Origin: Bacteroidota bacterium
GTDB taxonomy: Bacteria > Bacteroidota > Bacteroidia > AKYH767-A > OLB10
NCBI GenBank assembly: GCA_016721435.1
Contig: JADKIC010000028.1
Location: 1 to 64,000 of the forward strand
Direction: 5' to 3'
DNA length: 64,000 nucleotides
The position numbers and the translations under genes are program-made. Positions 52,547 through 61,993 of this stretch are shown piece after piece. The stretch's first letter is position 1, and each line of letters starts with the position of its first letter. The notes beneath the pieces are model-generated. The model made no database searches and was not told the DNA's origin. It saw only the letters and a list, made by a program, of their open reading frames with translations.

Positions 52547-52753
52547 TACGAAATACGAAAGATTCACGAAAATACGAAATACGAAAGATTCACGAAAATA
52601 CGAAATACGAAAGATTCACGAAAATACGAAATACGAAAGATTCACGAAAATACGAAATACGAAAGATTCACGAAAATACGAAATACGAAAGATTCACGAA
52701 AATACTAAAATACGAAAGATTCACGAAAACCAAATACGAAATATTCACGAAAA
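52547..52753. repeat. 26-nt tandem repeat array
   Basis: Six perfect 26-nt units (52547-52702), each starting TACGAAATACGAAAG and ending ATTCACGAAAA, are followed by two or three decayed copies. The array starts 32 nt after the stop of the YdeI-like gene. Because 26 is not a multiple of 3, an apparent 95-codon ORF over it cycles through three frames of the repeat and is not a real gene. Confidence 0.95.
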
Positions 52754-52930
52754 TACGAAATACGAAAGTATTCACGTACCAAAGTATATCAACGTACCAA
52801 AGTAAGAATATACCACATACCAAAAGATATCACGTCAAAAGTATACCAAGTACCTAAAATTATATCCACGTACCTAACGAAAATACGTACGAAAGTATAT
52901 CCACGTACCTAAAAGTATATCACGTACCAA
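52754..52930. repeat. Degenerate transition between 26-nt and 20-nt arrays
   Basis: Pieces such as TACGAAAGTATTCACG, ACGTACCAAAGTATATC and CACGTACCTAACG mix the TACGAAA core of the 26-mer with the CGTACC/AGTATATC parts of the 20-mer. Confidence 0.7.
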
Positions 52931-53103
52931 AGTATATCCACGTACCTAAAAGTATATCCACGTACCTAAAAGTATATCCACGTACCTAAAAGTATATCCA
53001 CGTACCTAAAAGTATATCCACGTACCTAAAAGTATATCCACGTACCTAAAAGTATATCCACGTACCTAAAAGTATATCCACGTACCTAAAAGTATATCCA
53101 CGT
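52931..53103. repeat. 20-nt tandem repeat array
   Basis: Eight perfect copies of AGTATATCCACGTACCTAAA (52931-53090) and a partial ninth (53091-53103), ending 3 nt before the stop codon of the minus-strand giant gene. With the neighbouring arrays it fills the whole 591-bp gap between two convergent genes. No spacers vary, so it is not a CRISPR array. Confidence 0.97.
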
Positions 53104-53106
53104 TTC

Positions 53107-56100
53107 TCATCGCATCAGCATCACCGTCCCCATTTTCTCAGTAGTACGGTTTTGTGAGCAGGGAGTGAGGTAATTTACTTTATACACGTAGAGATCTGAA
53201 GGGGCTTCTTGTCCGTCGAACTTGCCATCCCATCCTTTGGAAGCATCATTGGTTTCAAATACTTCCTGCCCCCAGCGGTTGTAAATGCGCAGACTGTACA
53301 CATCCAGCCGTTCTCCTAATCCAAAGAAAGCATCGTTCTTGCCATCGCCGTTGGGTGTGAAAGCCAGCGGCAAATAGACCTGACTATAACCCGGAGCTCC
53401 TTCTACCGTAATGGTATCTCTGACTGAACAACGACCTATCTTCGTCTCTACCCAATAAATACCCGTATCCGCAACCGTTATGGCATTGGTGGTGGCACCT
53501 GTTGACCAGAGGAAATTCGTTCCGCCCTTTTGTGCCTGCAGTATCACTTGAAACTCATTACAAATAGAAATGATAGATTGCAGATTATCAAATTCCGCCA
53601 CAGTAACTTTCACAGTATCCGAACCGATACAAAAACCATCATCAACAAGAACACTATAAGTTGCCGTTGAAGTAACATATAAGGTTTGTCCACCTCCACC
53701 CTGCGACCAGGTATAACTTGCACCCGGGTTTCCTGCATCCAGTGTGATATTCTCCCCTTCACAAAGGACCGTATCTGGACCAAGATCTACTTCGGGTATC
53801 TCCAGCACCGTTAGTTGCACGGCATCACTTTGAACACAATGGGCCGTTGTTACTGTCAAAGCATAATTGCCGTCTTGCGTAATATTGATGGCAGGAGTAG
53901 TTGCACCGGTCGACCAGGCATAAGATAATCCACTGATAGGAGAAGATAGCGAGAAGCTCAGATCAGCACATATGGAAGTATCGGGACCAAGATCAAGCAA
54001 GGGTTCATAATCTACCACTAAGGTATCCCTGCTCAAACAACGGCCATAAGAAACATTCACCCAATACGTACCGGCTGCGTTAATCGTAAATACCGGATTT
54101 ATACTTCCATCCTGCCAACTGTAGGTAGCTCCGGCATTGGTAGCATCTAATGTTAAGCTGGCAGCAGGACAAAGTGTGGTATCACCACCAAAATCAACAA
54201 GAGGTAAGGCACTGACATTAATTTGAATGGTATCTCTCTGAATACAATTGCTGTTTGTAACGGTAAGTATATACGAACCGGTTTGTCCAACGGTGATCGA
54301 GGCTGAAGTACTGCCTGTCGACCAATTATAAGAACCATTAATTCCGGCGCTCAGGGTGATGGTTTCCGGTTCACAGAGATTGGAATCCGGCAAGGATGTC
54401 AACTGTGGGATAAAATCTACAGTAATACTATCAACGGCGGCACAACGACCAATAGAGACATCCGCGTAATACAATCCGCTGCTCATTACTGTAAAATCAG
54501 GAAGCGTACTTCCATCCTGCCAGGAATAAACTGCTCCGGCATTGGTAGCATTCAGCACTAAAGTTGCACCCGGGCATAATGTGGTATCACCACCGAAGTC
54601 AACTATCGGCAAGGCCTGTACGTTAACGACCACAGTATCTTTTTGCACACAATTTAAGGTAGTCAGTGTAAGCACATAATTACCCGTTTGAGTTACATTG
54701 ATGGAGGAAATAGTGCTGCCTGTTGACCAGAGGTAATTACCCGCCAGGCCGGTTGAAATCGTAATCGTTTCCGGTTCACACAAGTTGGTATCGGGCATCA
54801 GGACCAGTTCAGGTTCGGTGGTAATGATGATCGTATCTCCCGAACTGCAACTGCCCACCATCGCCTGTACAATAAATGTACCTGCAGTGGTCACTTCCAA
54901 CTGAGAGGTGGTAGCGCCGGTGTTCCAGGTATAGGAAGCTCCTGTATTGAACGCATTCAGTACAATAGTATCTCCGGGACAAAGGACATCATCCGCACCA
55001 AAATTTACGGTAGGCAAGGCAGCAAAGGTCACGATAGTCGTATCACGTTGAACGCAGCCATTATCATTAGCTTCTACCCAATAAATACCGGTGGTACTGA
55101 CCACAAGTGAAGTTGCAGAAGAACCATCCGACCAGAGCAGGGTACCTGTTCCGCTGGCCTGAATAGTAAATGTCTGACCCAGACATAAAGAGGTATCGTT
55201 AGAAGAGGATAAGGGCTGTGAATATGCAACTACAATAGAATCTCTGCTGAGGCAAATGTTATTCTCCACCTGCACCCAATAGGTACCGGCAGTAGAAACG
55301 TTGAGGGTTTGTGCTGAAGTGCTGTTTGACCAATTATAGGTGGCACCCGGATTTCCGGCATTTAGCAGCAAATTATTTCCGGGACAAAGTGTGGTATCAC
55401 TTCCAAGATTCACTTGCGGTATGGCATAAACGTTAGCCACCATGGTATCGCGTAACTGACATCCGGCACTACTCACCTGCACCCAATAACTTCCGCTTGC
55501 GGTAACATTTATCGTTTGAGTGGTGGCAGTGGTTGACCATAAATAAGTAGCCCGTCCTACTCCGGGATCCAGCAAAATAGTAGCTGTATCACACACGGTA
55601 AGGTCAGGACGAATAGAAATAGAACTAAGCGTATTGACATTGATACTATCTCTGCGGCTACAACCTGTATAGCTGATGTCAACATAATACAATCCTGTAG
55701 TACTGATGTTAATCGTTTGCGTAGCGGCACCTGTGCTCCAGGCATAGGTCGCACCCGGATTCAAGGCATCTAAAGTGATATTACTTCCGGGACAAAGGAG
55801 TGTATCTTGCGGGAAGGGATCTATAGGACCGGCAAGCACTGTGATTTGAACACAAATGGTATCCCGAAGATTGCAGGTCAGCGAATCAAAGACCACCATA
55901 CAGGCATCGTATACACCGGGTGTGGTATAGGTATGTGAAGGGTTCTTAGTACTATCTAACGTTGCTCCATCACCGAAATCCCAGGAATAAATCATTCCCG
56001 TTGTACCACTAACACTTTGATTGGTAAAATTCACTGTAAAGGGAACGCAGCCTGAAGTAGCAGGATTAGCTGTCACTGCCGCGGTAACATCTACCAGTTG

Positions 56101-58224
56101 CATATCAATTTTAAAGACGGCAATATCCCAACTGGCGCCTGCACCTTTGGTAGTAGCTACTGAACCCGGAAGAGTAGGAAAGGTATTTGAACCGGTGCAA
56201 ACGCCCTGATAAATCATACCACGGCTATCGAAGCGGCTGGTACCACCATCCACATGATCACCCGGAGATCCATAATAAGTAGCAAACACGAGTGAAGTCG
56301 CATTCTGATCAATTACTGCTTCATAAAAAGCACCTGAACTGGGAATGGCATTGGGAGTAGTAGCATAACCGGCGACACCGCCAAAACCACTGATGTAAAC
56401 TTTATTACAATTATCAACAAGAAAAGCAGTAGGTGAGAAATTAGCGGCGGTTGCACTACCTAGGCAAGTCTGATAAATGACCGACCCGAAGTTAAAAGGA
56501 AACTTCATAATAAAAATATTCCCGCTATTCACGCCATAGCAACCCGGCGTGATGGGAATATTGCCTTCTGTGATTCCATACAGGTAAACGCTGTTAGTGG
56601 CATCCAATTGCAGGAAATACGCCTGATCATAGCCAGAGGTTCCGATATAAGAAGAAGCCAAAGTAAAAATTCCATTAGATGCAAGGTACATCACCCATCC
56701 ATCCATTCCACCTCCCAGAAATGTCGGATGAATGGCACCACCCTGCGTCGGAAAGTTAACACTTGAAGTAGCACCTGCAATATATAAACCAAAACCGGAA
56801 CCATCTAATTTCAATCCCAATGCCGCATCATCTCCCGAACCTCCCACATAGGTAGCCCAATCGAGTGTAGCAAACGAAGGATTCAGACGAATAATAACTC
56901 CATCCTGCGCTCCATTAGCAGTGGCATCGAAGACCCCCGCCGTAGCCGGAAAATTATTGGAAGAGGTAAAGCTCGCGATATATACCGTTCCCAATGCATC
57001 TGCAATAATTTCACCTCTGTATGTATCCCCATAATTGTAAGGGATAGCATTTTGCCCGTCATTTCCGGAGCCACCGATATAAGTTGACCCCACTAATGCT
57101 GAGCCTGTGCTGTTTAGACGAGTAACAATGATATCATAAGATCCATTTTGCGTTGCATCATAGCAACCGGGGTAACAGGATAATCTGCGGAAGAGCAGGA
57201 GCCATAAATAAGCAGATCATTATTTGCCAATGAATACATACTGTGCACATATTCATCCGAAGTTCCGCCTATATAGGTGGAATAAATTCTGGCACTACCT
57301 GTTGGATTTAGTTTCGTAATAGCGATATCTACATTTCCTCCGAAAGTTGCATCAAAGGCTCCGGGAGTAATCGGATAACCGACGCCAAAGCATCTTCCTC
57401 CTGTTATAATATTTCCCAGGTCATCGTAAGCGGCGCTATGACCATAGGTAGTTTGATTCGATCCTGAGTAGGTAGAAGCGACAACGATGGGATCAATAAT
57501 AAGTTCCTGCGATTGATCGTATTTACCAAGTCTGAAGGAAATCACATTGCCTTCCTTTCTGAAATCACAATCCACTTCTTTTTCTCTCCATTTATCAATT
57601 GATAAGCAAAAGGACGCAACTCTGTAAAATCAAAAACAGAGGTTTTGACGATGAGTTCTCCTTTTTTCCCAACAGTATACCATCGGCACCATCATATTGC
57701 ATTCGGATCTGACTGAAATCGGCACCGGGTTGTACAATAAAATCATACTTCGCATTGTCCTCTTCGGCATATACTTCGAGATCGATACCCGGATACAAAG
57801 CACTATAACGGACATGCCTATACCCCATTACATTAGAAGACCAGCCGGCGGGATCATTACCAATGATAAAGTTGCTATAACCCGTCAATGGTTCACTTCC
57901 ATTCGCATCGTTTTCCTGAGCATTAAGGAATCTGACTTTCAGAGCGTGAAAATGAATAATTTCCTTTCTGGCCTGTTCGGGACCTGATTCATATTCAATC
58001 TCATGAATTTCATTCAACCGTTCCGGATTAAACAACGAATAGGTGAAACCCTTTTCTTCCAGACAGAAGGTAGCACCGGGGAGGTCGGCACGGTACCGGA
58101 CATTGGGATGCCATTGGCCCTTATTTTCTTTGCACTCAATGGACGATCTTTCTTCACTTCCATGCCCGAGAGCCAGGAAGCCGGATAGAAGAAAGGATAC
58201 GAGGAGGTGGATGCGGATAGTCAA
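53107..58224 (-). CDS. Giant T9SS type B protein: DUF7948, SBBP propeller, PKD, Ig-like repeats, CHU_C (frameshifted)
   Basis: About 1700 residues after repair. The signal peptide IHLLVSFLLSGFLALGHG is followed by a DUF7948-type domain (ENKGQWHPNVRYRADLPGATFCLEEKG...GYRHVRYSALYPGIDLEVY...LIIDPIVVASTYSG). Next, SBBP-like repeats (AFDATFGGNVDIAITKLNPTG, STYIGGTSDEYVHSM, YVGGSGDDAALG), a PKD domain (YSWDFGDGATLDSTKNPSHTYTTPGVY), about ten cysteine-paired Ig-like repeats of ~80 residues (DTTLCPGATLVLNATNAGAxYSWQDGS type), and a CHU_C domain (PLAFTPNGDGKNDAFF...IYNRWGQEVFE...GWDGKFDGQ). Frame breaks near 57580-57620 and 57095-57115. Likely a large surface-attached or released protein; substrate or partner unknown. 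A 20-nt repeat array abuts its stop. Confidence 0.86.
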
Positions 58225-58330
58225 GGCGTGTGTTTTGAGACTCTTAAATTAGAAAATATTTCAAAACGAAACTCAAAATATTAATTTTAACGTGTATTTT
58301 TATAAAAAATCGACAAAACCTATTGAAATT

Positions 58331-58768
58331 ATGACCTATTCCAATGAAATTGACATCGATTTACCGAGAGAAAAAGTAATTCTCCTTTTTGACAATCCGG
58401 AGAATCTGAAGAAATGGATGCCCGGATTGATCAGTTTTGAACCGGTGAGTGGTATTCCTGGTCAGCCGGGCGCCGTGGCAAAACTCAAATTCCAAATGGG
58501 AAAAAGAATGATGGAAATGACGGAGACGGTAACTGTTCGCCAACTTCCCGATGAATTTTCCGGCACCTACGAAATGAAGAATGTTTACAATGAAGTAAAA
58601 AATAAATTTATCCCACTGGGTCCTGACAAGACGAAATACATAACTGAAAGCACTTTTCATTTCAAAGGTGTCATGCGTATATTCGGTTTTCTCATGAAGG
58701 GAGCATTCATAAAAACCTCGCAAGGATATCTGGAAAAATTTAAGAAGTTTGCAGAAGAAGAAGGTTGA
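58331..58768 (+). CDS. SRPBCC family protein
   Basis: Intact 146 residues from the ATG at 58331 (MTYSNEIDIDLPREKVILLFDNPENLKKWMPGL). The beginning (DLPxxxVxxLFDNPENLxKWMPGL) and the alternating beta pattern to a C-terminal helix (IKTSQGYLEKFKKFAEEE) match the START/SRPBCC (polyketide-cyclase-like) lipid-binding fold. Cytoplasmic, ligand unknown. A GTG 39 nt earlier would lengthen it with a poorly conserved extension. It lies divergent from the giant gene and convergent with the next. Confidence 0.78.
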   Translation: MTYSNEIDIDLPREKVILLFDNPENLKKWMPGLISFEPVSGIPGQPGAVAKLKFQMGKRMMEMTETVTVRQLPDEFSGTYEMKNVYNEVKNKFIPLGPDKTKYITESTFHFKGVMRIFGFLMKGAFIKTSQGYLEKFKKFAEEEG

Positions 58769-58890
58769 TTTTTTTCAATAATAACTTCATTGAATAAGTG
58801 AAGGAGCAATGTTAAAATAAACAAATCACATGTATATCCAGAAAAGCTCTCTCTAAAAACCAACGGTGGTCGTAAAACAATAAGCCATGT

Positions 58891-58945
58891 GAAGAAAAAA
58901 TTCAATTCCGCAATAGTAAAAAAATCCACTGCGGAATTGAATTTT
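58891..58945 (-). terminator. Strong terminator between convergent genes
   Basis: Perfect 16-bp stem AAAATTCAATTCCGCA (58897-58912) with TGCGGAATTGAATTTT (58930-58945) around a 17-nt loop. On the minus strand it is followed by TTTTTTCTTC, so it is best placed to end the minus-strand T9SS gene; it may also act on the plus-strand SRPBCC gene. Confidence 0.85.
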
Positions 58946-58952
58946 ACTACTA

Positions 58953-60730
58953 TTACATTTTCATCAGACGTATTGTTTCCGTTTCTCCATTTCCATCAGT
59001 TACCTGAAGAAGAAATATTCCTGTGATTAAATCAGCCACATCCATTTGAATTTCATTTTTACCTTGAATAACGTACTGAATAAATTCATCACTCAATTTT
59101 CCTGTAGCATCAAAAAGTTTTACCGAAATGTTTCCTTCAGTCATAGCATTAACAACCAACGTAGCCTGATCAGCGGCAACCGGATTGGGATAAAAACTCA
59201 ATTCTACTGAGCTACCTGTCTCGCCAACTTCTGAAGATCCCGCCACCCGGGTATTTGATCCACTTGCGATTGTAGTTGCCCAACATATTTTATTATCCAA
59301 CACTGTTGAATTCTGACAGGTGAGACTATCTTTTGTATAAGTTTTAACAGTATTTATTGATTGTGAGGTATATTGCAAACTTAGGGTCTGAGATTGTGGA
59401 TTATCCGACAGTTCACTACATCCGGAAACAAGATTAAAATAGGTTTTCGTTAACCAGGCCAAACTTCTTGTTGGGTTACCCGGAGCAATAATTTTCACAT
59501 AATTTCCAAAGGCCGCGATACCATTCCCTGCTGCGCCCGCGTTGCTTACAAAATCAATCGCATTGTATTGCTCTTTTCCTATTCCGGAATATAATTTATG
59601 ACCTAGTGGTGTACCGTTAATATCAGTTCTAAAAATTATAGCATCTGTTTGTCCGCTTGTATATTGATTGGCACCACAGACAAAATACTCTTTCTTGGTT
59701 GGCTCATTACGTGTCACCACATCATAGCCAAATTGATTAGCGACCGGGTAATTAGGAGTGGGACCTGTAGAAAACAACCCTTTTGCAAAAACTGTAACAG
59801 GAGTTGTACCGGAAGTATTCACAACATAGAGCAAAACTCTCCTGTTTAAACCCGGAAGTCCGACGCTACCGGTAATTACATATTGCTGAGCAACACCTGT
59901 TTCCTTTATAGACTGGAAGTCGAGATCAGTTGCATTGGTGGAACTGACAAATTGCACCCATAACGGAGTACCTGAAGCATTAAACTTGGCAATAAATGCT
60001 CTCTGGCAAGTGACACCTCCTGCAACCGGTTTTACATTTCCGACAATCACTACAGTATTGCTTGCAGAATCATCAATCACCGCGGTGGCTTCTGCATTTC
60101 CATTTTGACCATTCAAGCATTTCAAGTTAAAGGTCCGCACCCAGGAAATCGTACTCACTGAATTATTATGCTTCATAAGGAAGGCATGACTTCTTCCTGC
60201 AACTGTACTGTATCCGCACGTATAGAAATTAGAAGCACTTTTATTCGAGCGACGGGTACATAACGCTTCATCATATCCGGAATTCAGGTCAATTTTAAAC
60301 AGATGAGAAGGTACACCGGCAGAAGATGCCTTCATCAACAAAATATCAGCACCACCCGGTACAGGAGAAGATGCAGCACCTGTTGTTGCACCGACATCAT
60401 AAAATAACTATTGCCTTCGCCGATAGAATTCATTCTGGCGGCGAGTTCAATTCCATTTTTAAAAACAAAATACTTCCGGTTATTCTGCATGGTACCTCCT
60501 AAGCGCGCCCTTGTAAAACGTGCTCTTTCAAAATTCGCCGGCGGTGAGGAAAGTGTTCGTCCGGTTGCCGCATATACAGGCTCTCCGTTGGTGAGTACTA
60601 AATTCGTCATCAGTCCGTCATTGAATGTTTCATTACTGACGGAATCAGCATAATAATACCTATGGCCATACTGGGCTTGCAAGGATATAGATGAAAATAA
60701 TATCATCAATAATAAGTTAATTTTTTTCAT
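58953..60730 (-). CDS. T9SS type A cargo, large unknown extracellular domain (frameshifted)
   Basis: About 590 residues. Signal peptide MKKINLLLMILFSSISLQAQ. The long middle region has loose propeller-like repeats (FAKGLFSTGPTP, FIAKFNASGTPLWVQFV, FRTDINGTPLGHKLYSG, each ending in a GTPL/G type turn) consistent with beta-propeller or SBBP-like structure, and paired Cys. The C-terminus is a T9SS type A signal (VELSFYPNPVAADQATLVVN...VKLFDATGKL...LITGIFLLQVTD...IRLMKM). One frame break near 60350-60400, where the correct reading passes YFMMSVGATTGAASSPVPGG into ADILLMKASS. Surface-exposed or secreted; function unknown. Confidence 0.8.
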
Positions 60731-61034
60731 GTTTGTTTTGGTTTGGTTTTGTTTTAAAAGCTAAGGTGAAAGTACAACTATTTTCCATTTCTTCGGCACT
60801 GCCCATGAAAAAATCCGTTGGTAAGCAAATATCCGATGAATTTTGTAGCAATGAACGAATTATAACTTCATATTTTAAACATTTTCTGCCACATTTATCG
60901 AAGCAAGGAGCATAATCAAATAGATGTATTTTAAATTTCACTTAAAAACCGCTGGAATTAATATCAAATTTATCAACTGATAAGTATCCTTAATTCCCCA
61001 TGAAAGTTACCTTTGCTCCACTAAAAAGCTGTGC
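60731..61034. other. Intergenic region between divergent T9SS gene and marC
   Basis: About 300 bp. The side next to the T9SS gene has a GTTTTG-rich low-complexity stretch (60731-60760). No convincing ORF; the only clear signal is the TACCTTTG element before marC. Confidence 0.5.
61008..61015 (+). promoter_or_regulatory. -7 promoter element of marC-dgkA
   Basis: TACCTTTG fits TAnnTTTG exactly, 19 nt before the ATG at 61035, the same spacing as the T9SS paralog promoters. No good -33 match is apparent. Confidence 0.5.
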
Positions 61035-61600
61035 ATGAATCTATCAATGAAAGAAATCCTCTCCGTTACGATGATCCTTTTGCGGTTATAGATATCATTG
61101 GTTCCTTGCCGGTGATCATTGAAACGAGGAAAAGAGTAGGGTTTATCCATGCGGAAAAGGCCACAATTGCCTCCTTGGTCATTATGGTCATGTTCTTGTT
61201 TTTAGGAGAGAGCATTCTAAATCTAATAGGCATCGATGTTTCTTCCTTCGCGATTGCAGGGTCATTGGTTATTTTTTTCCTGGCTTTAGAGATGATTTTG
61301 GGCATTCGCTTGTACAGAGATGAAGTGCCGGAGACCGCCTCTATCGTTCCCATCGCTTTTCCGCTGATAGCAGGAACAGGCACCATGACGACACTGATCT
61401 CGTTACAGTCTCAATATTCCACACAAACGATTCTTATAGGAATTTTTGTGAATATGGTCATTGTTTATATCGTATTGCGATTGGTAGAACCGCTAGAGCG
61501 ATTATTGGGCAAAGCCGGTATCAGTATCATTCGAAAAGTATTTGGGATTGTACTCATGGCCATCTCCATAAAATTATTCAGAACCAATGTTGGTTTTTAA
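61035..61600 (+). CDS. MarC family (UPF0056) integral membrane protein (frameshifted near start)
   Basis: About 188 residues. Repair of one T in the run at 61078-61081 gives MNLSMKEILSVTMILFAVIDIIGSLPVIIETRKR, matching the MarC N-terminus; the unrepaired reading begins in another frame. Blocks: AEKATIASLVIMVMFLFLGESILNLIGIDVSSFAIAGSLVIFFLALEMILG and VPIAFPLIAGTGTMTTLISL, with the final helix ending FGIVLMAISIKLF. Six helices; function is unresolved for the family. Probably cotranscribed with the next gene, 30 nt downstream. Confidence 0.88.
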
Positions 61601-61630
61601 TTTCATGTTCCTCCTCCTTATTCCCAAAAT

Positions 61631-61987
61631 ATGACCAGACTAATTCATAGTTTCAGGTTTGCGCTGAAAGGGATTCGCATTTATTTGCTTTCCGAAGGCA
61701 ATGTACCCCTCCACATTATGTCCACAATAATTGTCATCCTTGCAGCCTGGTGGCTGGATGTATCCTTCACCCAATGGTGTTTACTTGTTCTGGCCATGAC
61801 TATGGTGCATGTTGCAGAAGCCTTTAATACAGCCATAGAAAAATTGGTTGACTTTATTTCACCGGATCACCATCAGCTTGCAGAAAAGATCAAAGACCTC
61901 TCTGCAGGAGCTGTTTTATTAACGGCCATTGGTGCCGCATTTATTGGATGCATTGTTTTCGGAAAAGCGCTGTTTGCTTATTTTTAA
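61631..61987 (+). CDS. DgkA-type diacylglycerol / undecaprenol kinase
   Basis: Intact 118-residue small membrane kinase. The conserved catalytic segment VHVAEAFNTAIEKLVDFISP (residues ~59-78) and the later IKDLSAGAVLL match DgkA family members, with three predicted helices. In many Bacteria outside Proteobacteria the family phosphorylates undecaprenol, recycling the lipid carrier for cell-wall and glycan synthesis; which substrate applies here is not shown. It ends 6 nt before the stop of the converging minus-strand gene. Confidence 0.88.
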   Translation: MTRLIHSFRFALKGIRIYLLSEGNVPLHIMSTIIVILAAWWLDVSFTQWCLLVLAMTMVHVAEAFNTAIEKLVDFISPDHHQLAEKIKDLSAGAVLLTAIGAAFIGCIVFGKALFAYF

Positions 61988-61993
61988 CAGCAT

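Noticed and set aside
52518..52805. 95-codon ORF with KYERFTKIRN-type repeats
   Set aside because: It is a direct reading of the 26-nt tandem array; the peptide repeats only because 26-nt units are read through successive frames.
52547..53103. Possible CRISPR array
   Set aside because: The units are contiguous with no variable spacers, and there are no cas genes nearby.
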